Of a stretch of 64,000 bases of DNA, positions 41,682 through 52,632 are shown one piece after another (within the stretch, counting starts at the first letter, position 1; each line of letters opens with the position of its first letter). Made by a program: the position numbers and the translations under genes. This DNA comes from Thecaphora thlaspeos (taxonomy: Eukaryota; Basidiomycota; Ustilaginomycetes; Urocystidales; Glomosporiaceae): positions 62,001 through 126,000 of the forward strand of contig UWYS01000001.1 in NCBI GenBank assembly GCA_900291925.1. Direction: 5' to 3'. The notes below the pieces were generated by a model. The model saw only the letters and a list, made by a program, of their open reading frames with translations. It was not told the origin of the DNA and searched no databases.

Positions 41682-43853
41682 TCAAGCACCGCCGTGCCCT
41701 GCTCCGGCGCTGACGGCGGCCGTGATGTGGTCGCCCATCGCCATGGCCACCTTGAACGCGACCACCAGCAGCGTTTGCCCCACGACGTCGACCGTCGACG
41801 AGACATAGGGCAGGCAGTAGATGTCCGGGTCGTAGTCGCGCGACCACAGGAACAGGCAGATGGTGTGCGAGAGCACCAGCGCGAACGTCGTCGCCGCCAC
41901 CGAGCCGAGGCAGAAGCACACGGCGAACGCTATGCCAAACGTCATCTGGCCCAAGGCGCGGACCAGGAGGATAAAGACGACCTTGATCCAGACGCCCATC
42001 CCGAGCAGCGACAGCGGCACCAGCCAGCCCTCGATCGGCGCAATCGACAGCACCGCGCAAAGCGAAGCAAACACGCCGCGCATCCCGCCCACGTCGGCCG
42101 CCTTGGACGCCTTTCGGAGCATCGACGCGCCCTTGCCCGAGTGCAGCGCCGTCGTGATGCGCGATGCAAAGATGGCCGCGCACGCGCCCGGAAGGCCCGC
42201 CATCACGGGCGCCAGCAGCGCGAAGCCCTGATACAGCCCGACGTACGTGTCCAGCACCAGCCCGGCGCCCGACGAGACAAACATCGCCACCAGCAGCGGC
42301 ACCCAGCCAGACGACAGCAGCTCGCCCACGTACGCGTTGCGGTACGTGGTGATAAGACACGCGATGCACGCTACCGCCAGCCCCGCCAGGATCACGGTCG
42401 CCAGGAACGTTCCCTCGAAGTGGATCAGCGACGACGAAAACAGGCCCAGCAGCGTCAGCGTCGTCAGGTCGCCCAGCGACGCGGCCAGCGGCGATGCAAT
42501 ATTGTCCGGGTTGGCGCCGAATCGCCGCGAGACGACGATCAATGCACACATGAACAAGCCCAGGATCGCCGAGCTGAGCGAGGCCGAGAGCATGCCCGTC
42601 GCAATGACGAGGACAAACTCAAAGTAGCCGTTGCGGAGGCGCAGCGCAGGGTCGGACGGCGGCTTGGGGTGGTGGTGGATGATCCGCCGGACCTCGAGGT
42701 GGCCGGCTGCCGCTGCTGGCCCGCCGACGAGTCCGCTCCTCTGCTGGTTGCGTAGCCGAAGCGCCGAAAACGTGCTGCGGACGATGCTGTTGACAATGGC
42801 TCCTTCCCTGGTGGCTGGGCCGGGCGCTGCCGGCGTCGTACCGACGGGCGTCTTGACCTCGGCGTCCGGCGTAAGGATGCCGAGGACGAACGCGAGCACT
42901 CCGGCGAAGCTCGAGACGATAAGAGCCTGCACTTGGAGGAGCGCCATGTTGCCCTTGATGAGCGTCTCGCGCGTGCGGCGGATGTCGAGCTCGCCAATGT
43001 TGGCCGACGTCGACATGCGGAGCGAGAGGTTCATCTCGAGGTTGCCCTTCATGTTGAGCAAGATCGGTATCAGGATGAAGAGCTTGTCGACCTTGAGAAA
43101 GGCGGGCCACCGGGCCAGGTGGACTAGCAGCTCACCGCTGAAGACGAGCGAGAGGAGCGACAGCACCAGCGTCGGCAGCGCCTCTCTGGCGATCATCCAG
43201 ACGCGGGCAAAGGTGCCTCTGCCCTTCCTCCGGACGCGACCCGCCGTTCCCCTCCGGTCCACGAAGCCGTCCCACCCGATCAGCGATTGCCGCCCCTCGA
43301 AGTCATCCTCGCCGGCAGCACCGATGGTGTCGTCGTCGGCACCGGCGTCGGTGCCTCTTATGCCGCCGGACTCTTCGTTGTCGATGGCAATCTTGTGCGT
43401 CCTGCCGGCGGTTTTGAAGCTGGACTCGTACTTGGCCCTCCGCTGCTCGCGCTCGCTCTCGCCGCTAAGCCTAGAGACGAGGCCCGCCGCATCGTCCGAC
43501 TGGTCCGACCGGCTGCTTGCGACGGAGGCGCCGTCATCGTCGTTGCCGCCATCGCCGATGATAGCTTTTGTGGGCCTGCGTATGCTAGATCTGCTGTCGT
43601 CGGCGGCGGTCACCTCGCTGTCATCACCATCCTGGTCGTCGCGGTTGCTGGCGTCATCGGAGTCGAAGTCGACGAGCTGGTGATGTGGCGCTTCGCGATC
43701 CCCGGATGCATGGATCGAATGGAGCGAGTGGATCGATGCTCTGTTGCCATTGATGCCGTCGTCATCGTCATCGAGAACGGTGCGGCTATGTGGTTGTAGT
43801 GTGGTACGGTGCGGGCTGCCCCGCGGGCGGGACGGCGACGGAGATGTGACCAT
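41682..43853 (-). CDS. SLC41/MgtE-family divalent cation (Mg2+) transporter
   Basis: Membrane transporter of the eukaryotic MgtE-related SLC41 family, which moves Mg2+ (in animals Na+/Mg2+ exchange). One exon, 723 residues from ATG 43853; the longer frame begins at TTG. The N-terminal ~215 residues are acidic and Ser-rich, probably cytosolic. Two related membrane halves follow. The first has LIPILLNMKGNLEMNLSLRM and STSANIGELD, the second has RRFGANPDNIASPLAASLGD and LTTLTLLGLFSSSL, both hallmarks of SLC41 repeats. About ten hydrophobic segments are visible. A polar loop (~345-400) separates the halves. Direction of transport and cell membrane cannot be decided. Confidence 0.9.
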   Translation of the reverse strand: MVTSPSPSRPRGSPHRTTLQPHSRTVLDDDDDGINGNRASIHSLHSIHASGDREAPHHQLVDFDSDDASNRDDQDGDDSEVTAADDSRSSIRRPTKAIIGDGGNDDDGASVASSRSDQSDDAAGLVSRLSGESEREQRRAKYESSFKTAGRTHKIAIDNEESGGIRGTDAGADDDTIGAAGEDDFEGRQSLIGWDGFVDRRGTAGRVRRKGRGTFARVWMIAREALPTLVLSLLSLVFSGELLVHLARWPAFLKVDKLFILIPILLNMKGNLEMNLSLRMSTSANIGELDIRRTRETLIKGNMALLQVQALIVSSFAGVLAFVLGILTPDAEVKTPVGTTPAAPGPATREGAIVNSIVRSTFSALRLRNQQRSGLVGGPAAAAGHLEVRRIIHHHPKPPSDPALRLRNGYFEFVLVIATGMLSASLSSAILGLFMCALIVVSRRFGANPDNIASPLAASLGDLTTLTLLGLFSSSLIHFEGTFLATVILAGLAVACIACLITTYRNAYVGELLSSGWVPLLVAMFVSSGAGLVLDTYVGLYQGFALLAPVMAGLPGACAAIFASRITTALHSGKGASMLRKASKAADVGGMRGVFASLCAVLSIAPIEGWLVPLSLLGMGVWIKVVFILLVRALGQMTFGIAFAVCFCLGSVAATTFALVLSHTICLFLWSRDYDPDIYCLPYVSSTVDVVGQTLLVVAFKVAMAMGDHITAAVSAGAGHGGA

Positions 43854-44770
43854 TGCCTGAGCGGGTGAGCGGTGCGAGTGACAGAGCAAGAGTCGATTCC
43901 CTGGCTGCTCGGCTGTAAGAGAGGCGTAGCAAAAGGAGCAGAGCGTTTCGGCGATCTATGTGATAGAGTTGGGATGCCTTGGGACGTGGTGTAAATTCGG
44001 GGGGCCGAGGCACGATGGTGGGAAGCCGTGGCAGTCTGATCCGAGCTGGCTAGGAGAGGTGGAGCGATCAGAAGGAGATGGTCGTAGTGGTGATGGGGGA
44101 CAGAGGGAGAGGATCTGGCTCTGATGCGTGACTCTGGCGATCTACGCCAAGGAGGGCGTCGGTGGCAGTAGCAGTGCGCCAGCAACCGCGCATCGGAGGG
44201 TTTGAGGCGGCTCGGTCTAGCAGCGATAGGGAGGGTATCGAGCGCAGAACAATGGCGCGGCGAGGCGGAGGGATGGTGCGTATGAAGATGAAGCAAGAGG
44301 GTTTGAGCGGAAATGGGGGCCGGCAGGAAGCTAAGGTAGAGAGGAGATGGTTGGGAGCGGGCGGTTGGGTGGGGAGGAGGCTGTCTTGTTGCTTAGTTCC
44401 TTGCTCGGCTTGCGTGCGCTATCACGCCAAAATGTGAGCACGGCCAATCTATGCACCACCACTCCCGTGAGGTCTCGAACGCGGCCACACCCACCCTCGC
44501 TCGGAGCCGACATGGCTGCATTTGTCGCCACGACGCCTTCACCTCCGCTCAACACAACACTTCTCTGGTGGCCACCGCCTGCCTCGGGCGCCTCGTCTTC
44601 AGACAAGCTCGACAACAAAGGGCCACTTTCTCTACCTCATCTTACCTTCCTCCGTTAGGGAGTTTCCTTTGACCTCGCAAAAGACTGTTCCATTCTCACA
44701 ACCACGATGTAGTAAATCGGAAGCAACAACTTGCTATGGACATCTAGACGAGAGGCCGGCGAGATCTAAA
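43854..44770. other. Intergenic, SGF29 3' side / SLC41 promoter
   Basis: 0.9 kb. A 48-codon plus-strand ORF from ATG 44512 and overlapping minus frames exist but look like composition artefacts; no domain recognised. Confidence 0.4.
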
Positions 44771-46608
44771 CTACGTCCTTGGTCTCTCTACGACGAGAAA
44801 GGCAGGCACGAGTCGTACGACGTCGCCGTCGTCTTCAAAGACGAGGTGGTAGCTTGCGTTGAGCAGTTCCTGCTCCCTCTTCAGCAGCTGTCGTAGCGGC
44901 AAGAGCGTCATCTCCGCGCGATCGTCAGCTTAGCTTTTCAAAGCACAGCGAAGCGAAGCAAGGAGTTGAAAGGCGGAGACATACCTTGCTGACCGGTGTA
45001 GGTCGCGTGATGCCTGGTCCACCGCCTTGGACCGTCGCGCGGTAGAAACAGGACGTGTCCGGATACAGGCCCATCACCTGCGCTCCAACCGGGTAGTCGA
45101 CCGGCGGAAGGGTTTGCACGCTCTCTGGTAGCGGTACGATCGCTTTCAGCGTCGTGTTCCAAGTCCTGCGTGAAGGCAAAGTGGGAAGGACGACAGGAAA
45201 AGAAAGGCAGAGTGTTCCGTCGTCAGCCGCTGCACAGCTGTCTCTGACGCATCACAAATGCCGAGACGATAGCTTACGGTCCGAGGGGCCCTTCTTCCTC
45301 CGCATCTTGGACGACGTAACTGTTTAAGCAGACGCAGAAAGGGTGGGTGAGTTACAGAAAGATGTCAGACGTTTCAATCTCGTTCTTGCTTCCCCGACGT
45401 GGCCTGCGACGTACCGGTTGCGATCGTTGTTGATGCACTCGATCACCGTCGCCATGATCCAAGTCTCGCCGTCCTCTTCGCCCGGCAACAGTCCGCCCAC
45501 CGCCATTGCATCTCCCACTGCACCGCCGACCACGCCTCCGCCGCCGCCGGGCCCGCCTGCCGATACTGTCCCGGTAGCACCGGGTCCGACCTTTTTGGCC
45601 GGCTGTCGGAAGGCGACCTTGCGACCCTTCTGCAGAGGCAGCTGGTGCGCCAACGCCTCGCGTCTCGCTCTAGCCGGGTCGTTGCCGCCTGCGCTGCTGC
45701 TGTTCGAATGGGAAGGTTGCAATGACGAGTTTGAGGTCTCCTTCGACGAGGCGAGGGCATCCTTGCTGCTGCTCGAGTTGGCGAGGCCGGTGCTGGTGGA
45801 ATAGGAGCGGCGGGTCGACCCGAGCGTACCCTTTGCTTTGCTGGTGCCGTTGCTGTAGCGATCGTCGGCAGCAAGTTTGGAGCGCGCGCTCGGCGTCGAG
45901 ACGCCCAAGGAGGAGTTGCCGCGGGTCATTGCGTGGTCTGTGGAGCGGAGGCACGGACGAGGAGCAAGAACTCCGGCGGTGTCAGGACACTTGTCGGGAG
46001 CACAACAGGCTGTCCCGAGCGCACATCGCTGCGAAGACTCGCCGCCGGGGTCTGTCGAGCTTCGCAGCGCTGTCAGGATACCGAGCTTCTCTAGGGCAGC
46101 ATCGATGACACTACAAGCGAAGAGGAGCGGCAAGACGCTGGTCAGCTTCAGGCTGGGCCTCCTCCGAGCCTGACATCGTGTGCAACAAGCGTATGCTCAC
46201 GTCTGCTCTTCCTGCGTCCTTTGTCTGAGTTCTGTGCAGATGTCGTCAAGCTTTTTGCGTTTTGTCTTGTACTCTTCTGTTGCGGCGCGCTTGTCTTTGA
46301 GGACGACGAGGTCATTGCGCAGCGACTCTGCCGATCCGGACTTGTCCAGTGCGGCGAGGCGTATACGTTCGAGCGTGCGGAGGTGAGAGCGCACGCCGTG
46401 CCACAGCTGTACCTCTGACCGTTTGTTCGACAGGAGGTGATACGGGGGTGAAGTGTGTTCGTTGGAAATGCTATTTCTGTTTGTCTCTCTCTCTCTCTCT
46501 CTTTCTTTCTCAAACGTCCTGTTACTCAGACGGCAGTAGGGCTGGCAGGCTGCACTTACCCTCTGAGCCTGACTGGGCGAGACGGTCCTTTCTCTGCCTA
46601 GATGCCAT
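44771..46608 (-). CDS. SGF29: SAGA complex subunit Sgf29 (tandem Tudor, H3K4me reader)
   Basis: Reads methylated H3K4 for the SAGA histone acetyltransferase module. Six exons in transcript order: 46608-46560, 46414-46201, 46110-45415, 45319-45278, 45165-44985, 44887-44771; 432 residues, every phase agrees. N-terminal coiled coil: EVQLWHGVRSHLRTLERI, a Lys/Glu-rich helix, then ALEKLGILTALRSS. A Ser/Gly-rich linker follows. Tandem Tudor region: GRKVAFRQPAKKV, ETWIMATVIECI, DRNRYVVQDAEEEG (the 42-nt exon), TWNTTLKAIVPLPE, GAQVMGLYPDTSCFYRATV, and YHLVFEDDGDVVRLVP at the end. Intron 1 contains a GA/CT microsatellite (46483-46510). It is divergent from MTM1. Confidence 0.9.
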
Positions 46609-47304
46609 CTGTATGGTTCGCGGTCACGGATTTTCAGGCGGAGACGTGAACGCTGGCAGAGATGGTGTGGAAGGTTTGCTCTAGATTGGAGGTGGGAGGG
46701 GAGCGAGGAGAGGTGGGCAAATGTTGGCGGTGGTTGTGGTGGTGGTTGAGGTGGGCGAGGGTCCAGGCGGCGCGTCGTGCGTGGCTCCCCACGCGATGCT
46801 GCTTGATTTTCCCGTGCGAATCAGAATGTTGGGCCTCCACTTGGCGCAGGCTCAGGCTGAGCTGAGGCGTGCAAAGTTCCGTCGTTGCGGAGGCGGGCGG
46901 GCATGGAATAAAATCCGGAATGACGGCGTGGCAAAAGTGGCCGCCTGGCGCCCACCAGCAAGGTAGTCAAGAGTCAAAAGTGCCGAGGCTCTCCTCATCC
47001 CTTCTCTCGTCTTGCTCCCTCTCTCCCTCTCTCTCACTCCTTCCTAACCTCCTCAACACAGAGGCGCACCCCTCTTCCCCTTGCCTTGCCTCCTTCACCA
47101 TCTCCGACCCACGTCGCACCACGTCCTCCTCTCACCTGCATCGCCCTTGCCTCTCCACCTCGCTATCATTCCAATCTCGGCGTCGCCACCATCGCCACCA
47201 GCCAGCTACAAGGCCATTGGCGATCTCCACCGACCCAGGATCAACCTCTCTTGGGCGGCAACCGTACCGAAAAGAGCCAACGCAAAGCCCCCGCTCCGCA
47301 CGCC
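46609..47304. other. Divergent promoter, SGF29 / MTM1
   Basis: 700 bp; a GGTGG-rich tract at about 46725-46760 lies on the SGF29 side and a C/T-rich leader on the MTM1 side. No gene recognised. Confidence 0.5.
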
Positions 47305-49014
47305 ATGTCGGCCTCTACCAGCTATACCAGCCGCTTCGACGGCGTCGAGCCCGAGGCCTTCCCCTCTATGGCCTCCACCAGCCTCGAGCGTAGCCGCCAG
47401 CCCGTAGCCTCCACCTCCTTGCACACGCTCGACGACGACGACACGCGGCCGCAGCCGCCGCAGAGGCAGCGGCGCAAGCCCGTTACCCGCTCAAAGAAGG
47501 CCATCGCCGCCGTCACCGGAGCCGTAGCCACCTCCTTCCTCATGACGCCCTTCGACGTCATCAAGACCCGTCTCCAGACACAGTCGACTCCCGAACCCCT
47601 CTTTGTCCCCTCCAATCACCTGCCCACCACCGCCTTCTCCGTCCCGCGCGCTACGACAACCTCTTCATCGTCGGCCACAGCTTCTACCTCGTCCTCCTTC
47701 TCGGCGGCAACGGCGGCTGGCCGAGCTGCTTCGAGACACGCTGCCATCGGCGGGCTCGGCGCACATCCGGCCACTTGCTGCCAGCAGACCTTCTTCACCG
47801 GAAATAGTCAGGAACAGTCGCTGACCTGTCGGTACGATCCGAGGACTTCCAAACAGGGCCGATCGCTCCGAGCTGTCCCGCGATCCTCGCTGTCACACTC
47901 TGCCAACCACACGTCCTCCTTCTCCGCCTCCGCAACGCCACGCTCCTCGGTACGCATCCTCCCCTCTCCACCCTCGGCTCCCAACAGCTACATCCACCCT
48001 CTGCCGTCCGCGGCGATCGCCAACGGCGCCTCGTCCTGCGCTTGCGCCTTTCCGGATCGACGGGTCGCGGCCAAGGAGCTCGAGGCGGCAGCGGCACGGC
48101 AGGGCCGCCTGATGGGACTCTGGGACGGGGTCATCAAAGTAGGCCGGGCCGAAGGCATACGCGGGCTGTGGCGCGGACTCGTTCCGACGGTGGCCGTGTC
48201 AATACCATCGCAGGTGACCTACATGACATGCTACGACTACTTCCGCTCACTCCTCCTCGCCAACGAGGACACCTCTGCCTTCCAGGCACAGCTCGACGAG
48301 CGGGCGCAATCGTCTGACAGCTTGCTGGCACGGACGCCAACGTTGTCCGCAATCACACCGCACTCTCTCGCCGCCTCGCTCGTGGCCGGTGCGACGGCGC
48401 GCGGCATCTCGGCCACGCTCGTCACGCCGCTCGAGCTGATCCGGACACGCCAGCAGTCTGCGGCGCGAGCGAATGCCTCGCTGCGTTCCATCCTCGGGAC
48501 GCTGCTGCACGAGATGCGGACGTCGCGCGAAGGACCGCTGATCCTCTGGCGCGGCCTCTCGCCCACGCTCTGGAGGGACGTACCGTTTTCAGCCATCTAC
48601 TTTGCCGGATACGAATCGTGCAAGCGCATCCTGACGGGCGGCGGGCTGGGGGAGGGCAGTGCCAAGGGGAGTGGGGAAGAGTTCGGTATCGCCTTTTTCA
48701 GCGGCGCGGTAAGCGGGAGCGTCGCAGCGGTAGTGACGCATCCGTTCGATTTAGTCAAGACGAGGTTACAGGCGGATAACGCCACCAACACCGAAGCTGG
48801 GAGGTTATCCGCGACGTTGAGAGCTAGAGGCGCCGGGGTGGGAGGCTCGACGACGGCGGGTGTCTTTAGAGTCATGAAGGGTATCGTCGAGAGAGAAGGT
48901 GTCAAAGGTCTCTTTAGAGGTTTGAGCCCAAGATTGGCTAAAGTCGCACCGGCTTGCGGTGTCATGATCGCTAGCTTTGAGGTCGTCGGACGACTGTTGA
49001 GCGATGTCGACTAA
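47305..49014 (+). CDS. MTM1: Mitochondrial carrier of the Mtm1/SLC25A39-40 group
   Basis: Inner-membrane carrier; the animal members import glutathione and yeast Mtm1 affects manganese/iron handling. One exon, 569 residues from ATG 47305. Three carrier signatures: TPFDVIKTR (~81-89), TPLELIRTR, and HPFDLVKTR, each ending a first helix of a repeat, plus GLWRGLVPT, ILWRGLSPT and GLFRGLSPR. The loop after the first signature is ~165 residues, as in Mtm1 homologues but Ser-rich. It carries Cys158, Cys159, Cys175, Cys245 and Cys247. In the mammalian proteins cysteines in this matrix loop sense iron-sulfur status. A disordered N-terminus of ~55 residues precedes the first helix. Confidence 0.9.
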   Translation: MSASTSYTSRFDGVEPEAFPSMASTSLERSRQPVASTSLHTLDDDDTRPQPPQRQRRKPVTRSKKAIAAVTGAVATSFLMTPFDVIKTRLQTQSTPEPLFVPSNHLPTTAFSVPRATTTSSSSATASTSSSFSAATAAGRAASRHAAIGGLGAHPATCCQQTFFTGNSQEQSLTCRYDPRTSKQGRSLRAVPRSSLSHSANHTSSFSASATPRSSVRILPSPPSAPNSYIHPLPSAAIANGASSCACAFPDRRVAAKELEAAAARQGRLMGLWDGVIKVGRAEGIRGLWRGLVPTVAVSIPSQVTYMTCYDYFRSLLLANEDTSAFQAQLDERAQSSDSLLARTPTLSAITPHSLAASLVAGATARGISATLVTPLELIRTRQQSAARANASLRSILGTLLHEMRTSREGPLILWRGLSPTLWRDVPFSAIYFAGYESCKRILTGGGLGEGSAKGSGEEFGIAFFSGAVSGSVAAVVTHPFDLVKTRLQADNATNTEAGRLSATLRARGAGVGGSTTAGVFRVMKGIVEREGVKGLFRGLSPRLAKVAPACGVMIASFEVVGRLLSDVD

Positions 49015-49422
49015 AAAAAGGAGGCGAGCGAGATAAGGACGACCTCTGTATGATCTCTGAATGTCAAGAGACACTTTGTCACGAATGCATCCATTCCTTT
49101 AGTCGATAAGAGGCTCAAAAATGATGCTGCCTCTCGAATCTTGATCTTTCCCGCCTCTCTTTCTCCCTTGCTTGAGTTCTGTGCTTGCTTTCGATTGCAT
49201 GAGCGTCCGAATCGGTCCCGTATAGGGAGGGACGGGTTCCTAAGGTACAATACAAGGCGGGACAAAAGATGGCATCACACGAGATGCCTTATAACGAAGA
49301 GCGAGGGCGAACTGCTCGACTGAGCAGTAGATACATAAGTGGGAATAATACTGTAGAGAAGATTCAGACCAGAAATACACAATTCACCCATACCCCACCG
49401 AGGAAGGCTTCTGAAAGCGGCG
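49015..49422. other. Convergent intergenic, MTM1 / HEH1
   Basis: AT-richer 400 bp containing TACTGTA at 49349-49355. It should hold both 3' UTRs; nothing else recognised. Confidence 0.5.
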
Positions 49423-51798
49423 CTAGTAAGCAAGCTGCCTCATCTCTTCCTCCTCTTCCTCCGCCGTCGTCGTCTTTGCTAGCCTCGACTGACCTGCACT
49501 GCCTCGCTTCTCGGGCGACGCTCTGATCTTCGACGCCGACTGTGGCGTCCTCATCTGGCTCATGCCGGCGCCTACCACGCCGACCCACTCCCACACCCTC
49601 AGCCACTCGCCGCGCCGATTCGCCTGGCGCGTCCGGACGTTCGAGTTTTCCTCGACGACCTTGCCCACCTTCTTCCACAAGCGCTGACGCGCGCTCGTCG
49701 AGTGCTCTGAGCGCAAGACGTGGTCGCGCAGGTGCGACGTCGGGACGTAAGAGTCCGGGTTGATGACCGGATCGACGGCGTGAGCGTACTCCTGCTCCTG
49801 CAATCGTTCCAGCGCGACCTGGACCAGCTCGGCCACCTTCTTCTTCTCCTCACGGGCCAGCCTCCAGCGACGGCGCAGCAAGGTGATTGCGATCACCGCA
49901 GAGGCGACGAGGAAGAAGTAAATACGCGTACGCTTCAGCCAGGCGCGGAAGGCGAGGCGAGACCGGCATCCGATCGAGAGGATCGGCGCCTTAGCCGCCA
50001 GGAAGTGCGATCCGGTCCCGGCGTCCTCGCTGCTAGCGTTGACGGCAAGGCGCAAGACGTTGCTGCCGGGGGCCGAAACGTCGTCCATCGCGAGATCCCA
50101 AAGCTGTTCGAACAGTTCCTCGGGAATCAGCTCGGCGTCGCGCGACTCGGACATGGCCTCGCGGATCGTAGACTCCGGCAGGGCATAGCGCAACTCGGGT
50201 CGATGGTCCCTCTTGACGAGCGCGGCGACGCTCGAGTGCGGCCCTTCGTAGCCGCAGACAACATCGCCCTTCCACTTGGCGACAAAGTGGTTGACGGCCG
50301 ACGCCAGCTCCGATGCCAGCACGAGCTTCTGCGTGTCCGGGACACACGAGTGTTTCGTCCAGGCCAAGGGGAAGATCGACTGGCTAAGGGGCACCATGTC
50401 GAGCAGGGACGTCTGCAATACGTAGTCCTGCGACGTGCAACCGAGTAGCTTCCCTCCCTTGCACTCGGCATGGCTCGGGCACGGCGCGCAGGCGGGTCGG
50501 ATGCTCGCCGGGACAATCTGACCGGCCCATAGGGCGTCGTCGTCTTCGTCGTTCTCGCCGTTCTGCTGCCCACCGGCCGCGTCCGCCGCAGCCTGGGCCT
50601 GAGACTGGCGCTCAATCAGGATCGAGTTGGTCGTCGATCCTGTGTCGCAGTAGCCTACGGCCCTGCTCTCCCGCGCGTACCAGACGCCGTAGGCGACGAG
50701 ACCAAGTATGAGGCAGGTCCAAAGGAGCTGCGAGAGCTTCTGCGATGTGGAGAGGTCCTCGTGAGCATAGCGCTTCGACGAGCGCCCCTTGGCCCTCGCC
50801 GTGGGGGAGGCGCCAGGAGAGAGGGCGCTGGGCCCGAACTTGTCGTCTTCCTCGTCATCCTCGTTGTCCGCGGCCAGGCCCTCTTCATCCCTCCTTTCGT
50901 CCTCTGCGCCGAGCGATCGGGCCGGAGAAAGCATCTCCCTGCCCTTTCTGATCGCCTTGCCGATGATACGGGGCGGAGTGCTCGCGGCGACAGAGGCGTC
51001 CATGTAATTCTTGAATGTCGGCAGGGTCATACTCTGTGGCAGCGCCGCCTTGGACGCAGACGCCTTGGGCGGCATGGCCTCTTCGTGCTCGTGCGTGTGT
51101 TCGTCGTCCGACGATCTCGCCGCCGCCGCCACCAATTTCGAGGAGCGGCCATCGGTCGTCTTGCGCCGTGCACGCCTCGCTGCTGCTGCTGCTGCCTTCG
51201 CGGCGGGTCCGATCTCTGGAGAAGCCTCGCTGCCGCTCTGGAACGGGTTGTAGTCGGAAAAGGCCGACTCGTCTTTGCTCTTCGAAGGGGTCCTGCCGAG
51301 CTTTGGCGTCTCTTCAACTTCAAACGAGACTTCCTTGGCCAGCGGTTGGCTGGCGGCCACCGACGCTGGCGCCGACTTCCTCGGCCTTCCGCGCTTTCTC
51401 TTGACCGGCACCTCTTCACCCTCTTCTGGCTGTGCCGATGACGAAGGGCCGGCTGGCGTGGGCACGACGAGCTCGACCTCAGGTTCGGCTTGCGGTGGGG
51501 CGGTGCTCTTGCGTCCCTTGCGGAGGGGCTTTGCGGGTGTAGCCTCAAGGCTGGATTTGTCGGTGGGCTGCGCCCTCATGTCGATGATGCCGCTGCCGCT
51601 GGCGACGATGCTGGCATCTCGGGAGCGGAGTGCAGCGGCCTTGGGTGCGACGTGACGGTTGAACTCGGCGACCAGGTCGGCTTTCCTCGCGGTGCTGGAG
51701 GGGGCAACACCGTGCTGAAGGAGGATGGACCTGAGCTGGGCCATCTTGAGGGAGCTGGGATCGAAACCCTCCGCGGCGTACTGCTGTGACGACGACAT
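49423..51798 (-). CDS. HEH1: Inner nuclear membrane protein Heh1/Src1 (HeH-LEM and MSC domains)
   Basis: Integral protein of the inner nuclear membrane (LEM2/MAN1 relatives) that links chromatin, rDNA and ESCRT-III. One exon, 791 residues from ATG 51798; the longer frame starts at TTG. Order: N-terminal helix-extension-helix of about 12-50 (LKMAQLRSILLQHGV, ARKADLVAEF), a basic disordered stretch with KRKRGRPRK that may act as import signal, first membrane helix near 350-370 (LLWTCLILGLVAYGVWYA), a lumenal domain with CAPCPSHAECKGG and other cysteines, second helix near 620-640, then the MSC winged-helix end with YVPTSHLRDHVLR. This is the full architecture of the family. Confidence 0.9.
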   Translation of the reverse strand: MSSSQQYAAEGFDPSSLKMAQLRSILLQHGVAPSSTARKADLVAEFNRHVAPKAAALRSRDASIVASGSGIIDMRAQPTDKSSLEATPAKPLRKGRKSTAPPQAEPEVELVVPTPAGPSSSAQPEEGEEVPVKRKRGRPRKSAPASVAASQPLAKEVSFEVEETPKLGRTPSKSKDESAFSDYNPFQSGSEASPEIGPAAKAAAAAARRARRKTTDGRSSKLVAAAARSSDDEHTHEHEEAMPPKASASKAALPQSMTLPTFKNYMDASVAASTPPRIIGKAIRKGREMLSPARSLGAEDERRDEEGLAADNEDDEEDDKFGPSALSPGASPTARAKGRSSKRYAHEDLSTSQKLSQLLWTCLILGLVAYGVWYARESRAVGYCDTGSTTNSILIERQSQAQAAADAAGGQQNGENDEDDDALWAGQIVPASIRPACAPCPSHAECKGGKLLGCTSQDYVLQTSLLDMVPLSQSIFPLAWTKHSCVPDTQKLVLASELASAVNHFVAKWKGDVVCGYEGPHSSVAALVKRDHRPELRYALPESTIREAMSESRDAELIPEELFEQLWDLAMDDVSAPGSNVLRLAVNASSEDAGTGSHFLAAKAPILSIGCRSRLAFRAWLKRTRIYFFLVASAVIAITLLRRRWRLAREEKKKVAELVQVALERLQEQEYAHAVDPVINPDSYVPTSHLRDHVLRSEHSTSARQRLWKKVGKVVEENSNVRTRQANRRGEWLRVWEWVGVVGAGMSQMRTPQSASKIRASPEKRGSAGQSRLAKTTTAEEEEEEMRQLAY

Positions 51799-52632
51799 GC
51801 TGGTCGCTGGTGCGGTGCTGCCGGCGCCGGAAGAGGTGGCGAGGGTGAGGTGGAAGTGGTGGGGTCCAGGATAGGATAGAAGGGTGATAGGGTGTCCGGA
51901 GCGGGTGGCGGGCTGGATGGCGTCGGAAGGTGATGGTGGTGATGATGGTGATGGCAAAGGAAGGCGGTGGCGTTACGCCCAAAGCAAAGTCACGAAAGGG
52001 CCCGCGTCCCCTTTTGGCAAATCACACCGAGCGAGCGGCGGGGTGATTTTGTCGAGAGATGACAGGGCACAGGGGCCAGACCCTGAGCCGGCTGTGTTTG
52101 TTCCCTTCGACTGAGCGCTGCCCAACTCTGGCTGGCCACGCCACGTCGTCCCAGCTGCACGTGATTGCAAGTTGGATGCCCCCGATGTCGATTCAAAGAA
52201 AAACAAAAAAGGACGGCGGCATGCGGAACCGGCCGGCGCAGCGGGCGGGCGGTCGAGGCGGGCGAGCTGACGCAGCGGAAAGATCCGCTCAGCTCGCTTT
52301 GAGCCGGCGCGCGGGCTGGCTGACGGCTGCGTGAGGGTCAGAGGGTGGCAGCTGTCAAAGGCGGCAAATTTCAAAGCAGGCCACGGCACGGTACTGTAGC
52401 GCGGCGCGGCGCTGCGCTGCTGGCCCACTCCACCATGACGCCGCCGCCCGCCGCCCGCCGCAGCCTTTCGCCCTTGCCCTTCGCCCATACACTACCCTGG
52501 CGGCTCTAGCTCCATCCTCCGCCCCACCAGCACCGCCACCACCACCACCACCATCACCACATCGCGTTCCCACATCATCTTCGAGCACACGAATCCATCG
52601 CCAGTCTACCACATCCGAGCGCATCCCAAGCC
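51799..52632. other. Divergent promoter, HEH1 / Ser-rich ORF
   Basis: 0.83 kb. Contains TACTGTA at 52392-52398 and CACCACCACCACC near 52535-52560. No gene recognised. Confidence 0.5.

Noticed and set aside
44512..44658. 48-codon ATG ORF between SLC41 and SGF29
   Set aside because: No recognisable motif, and overlapping minus frames are equally open.
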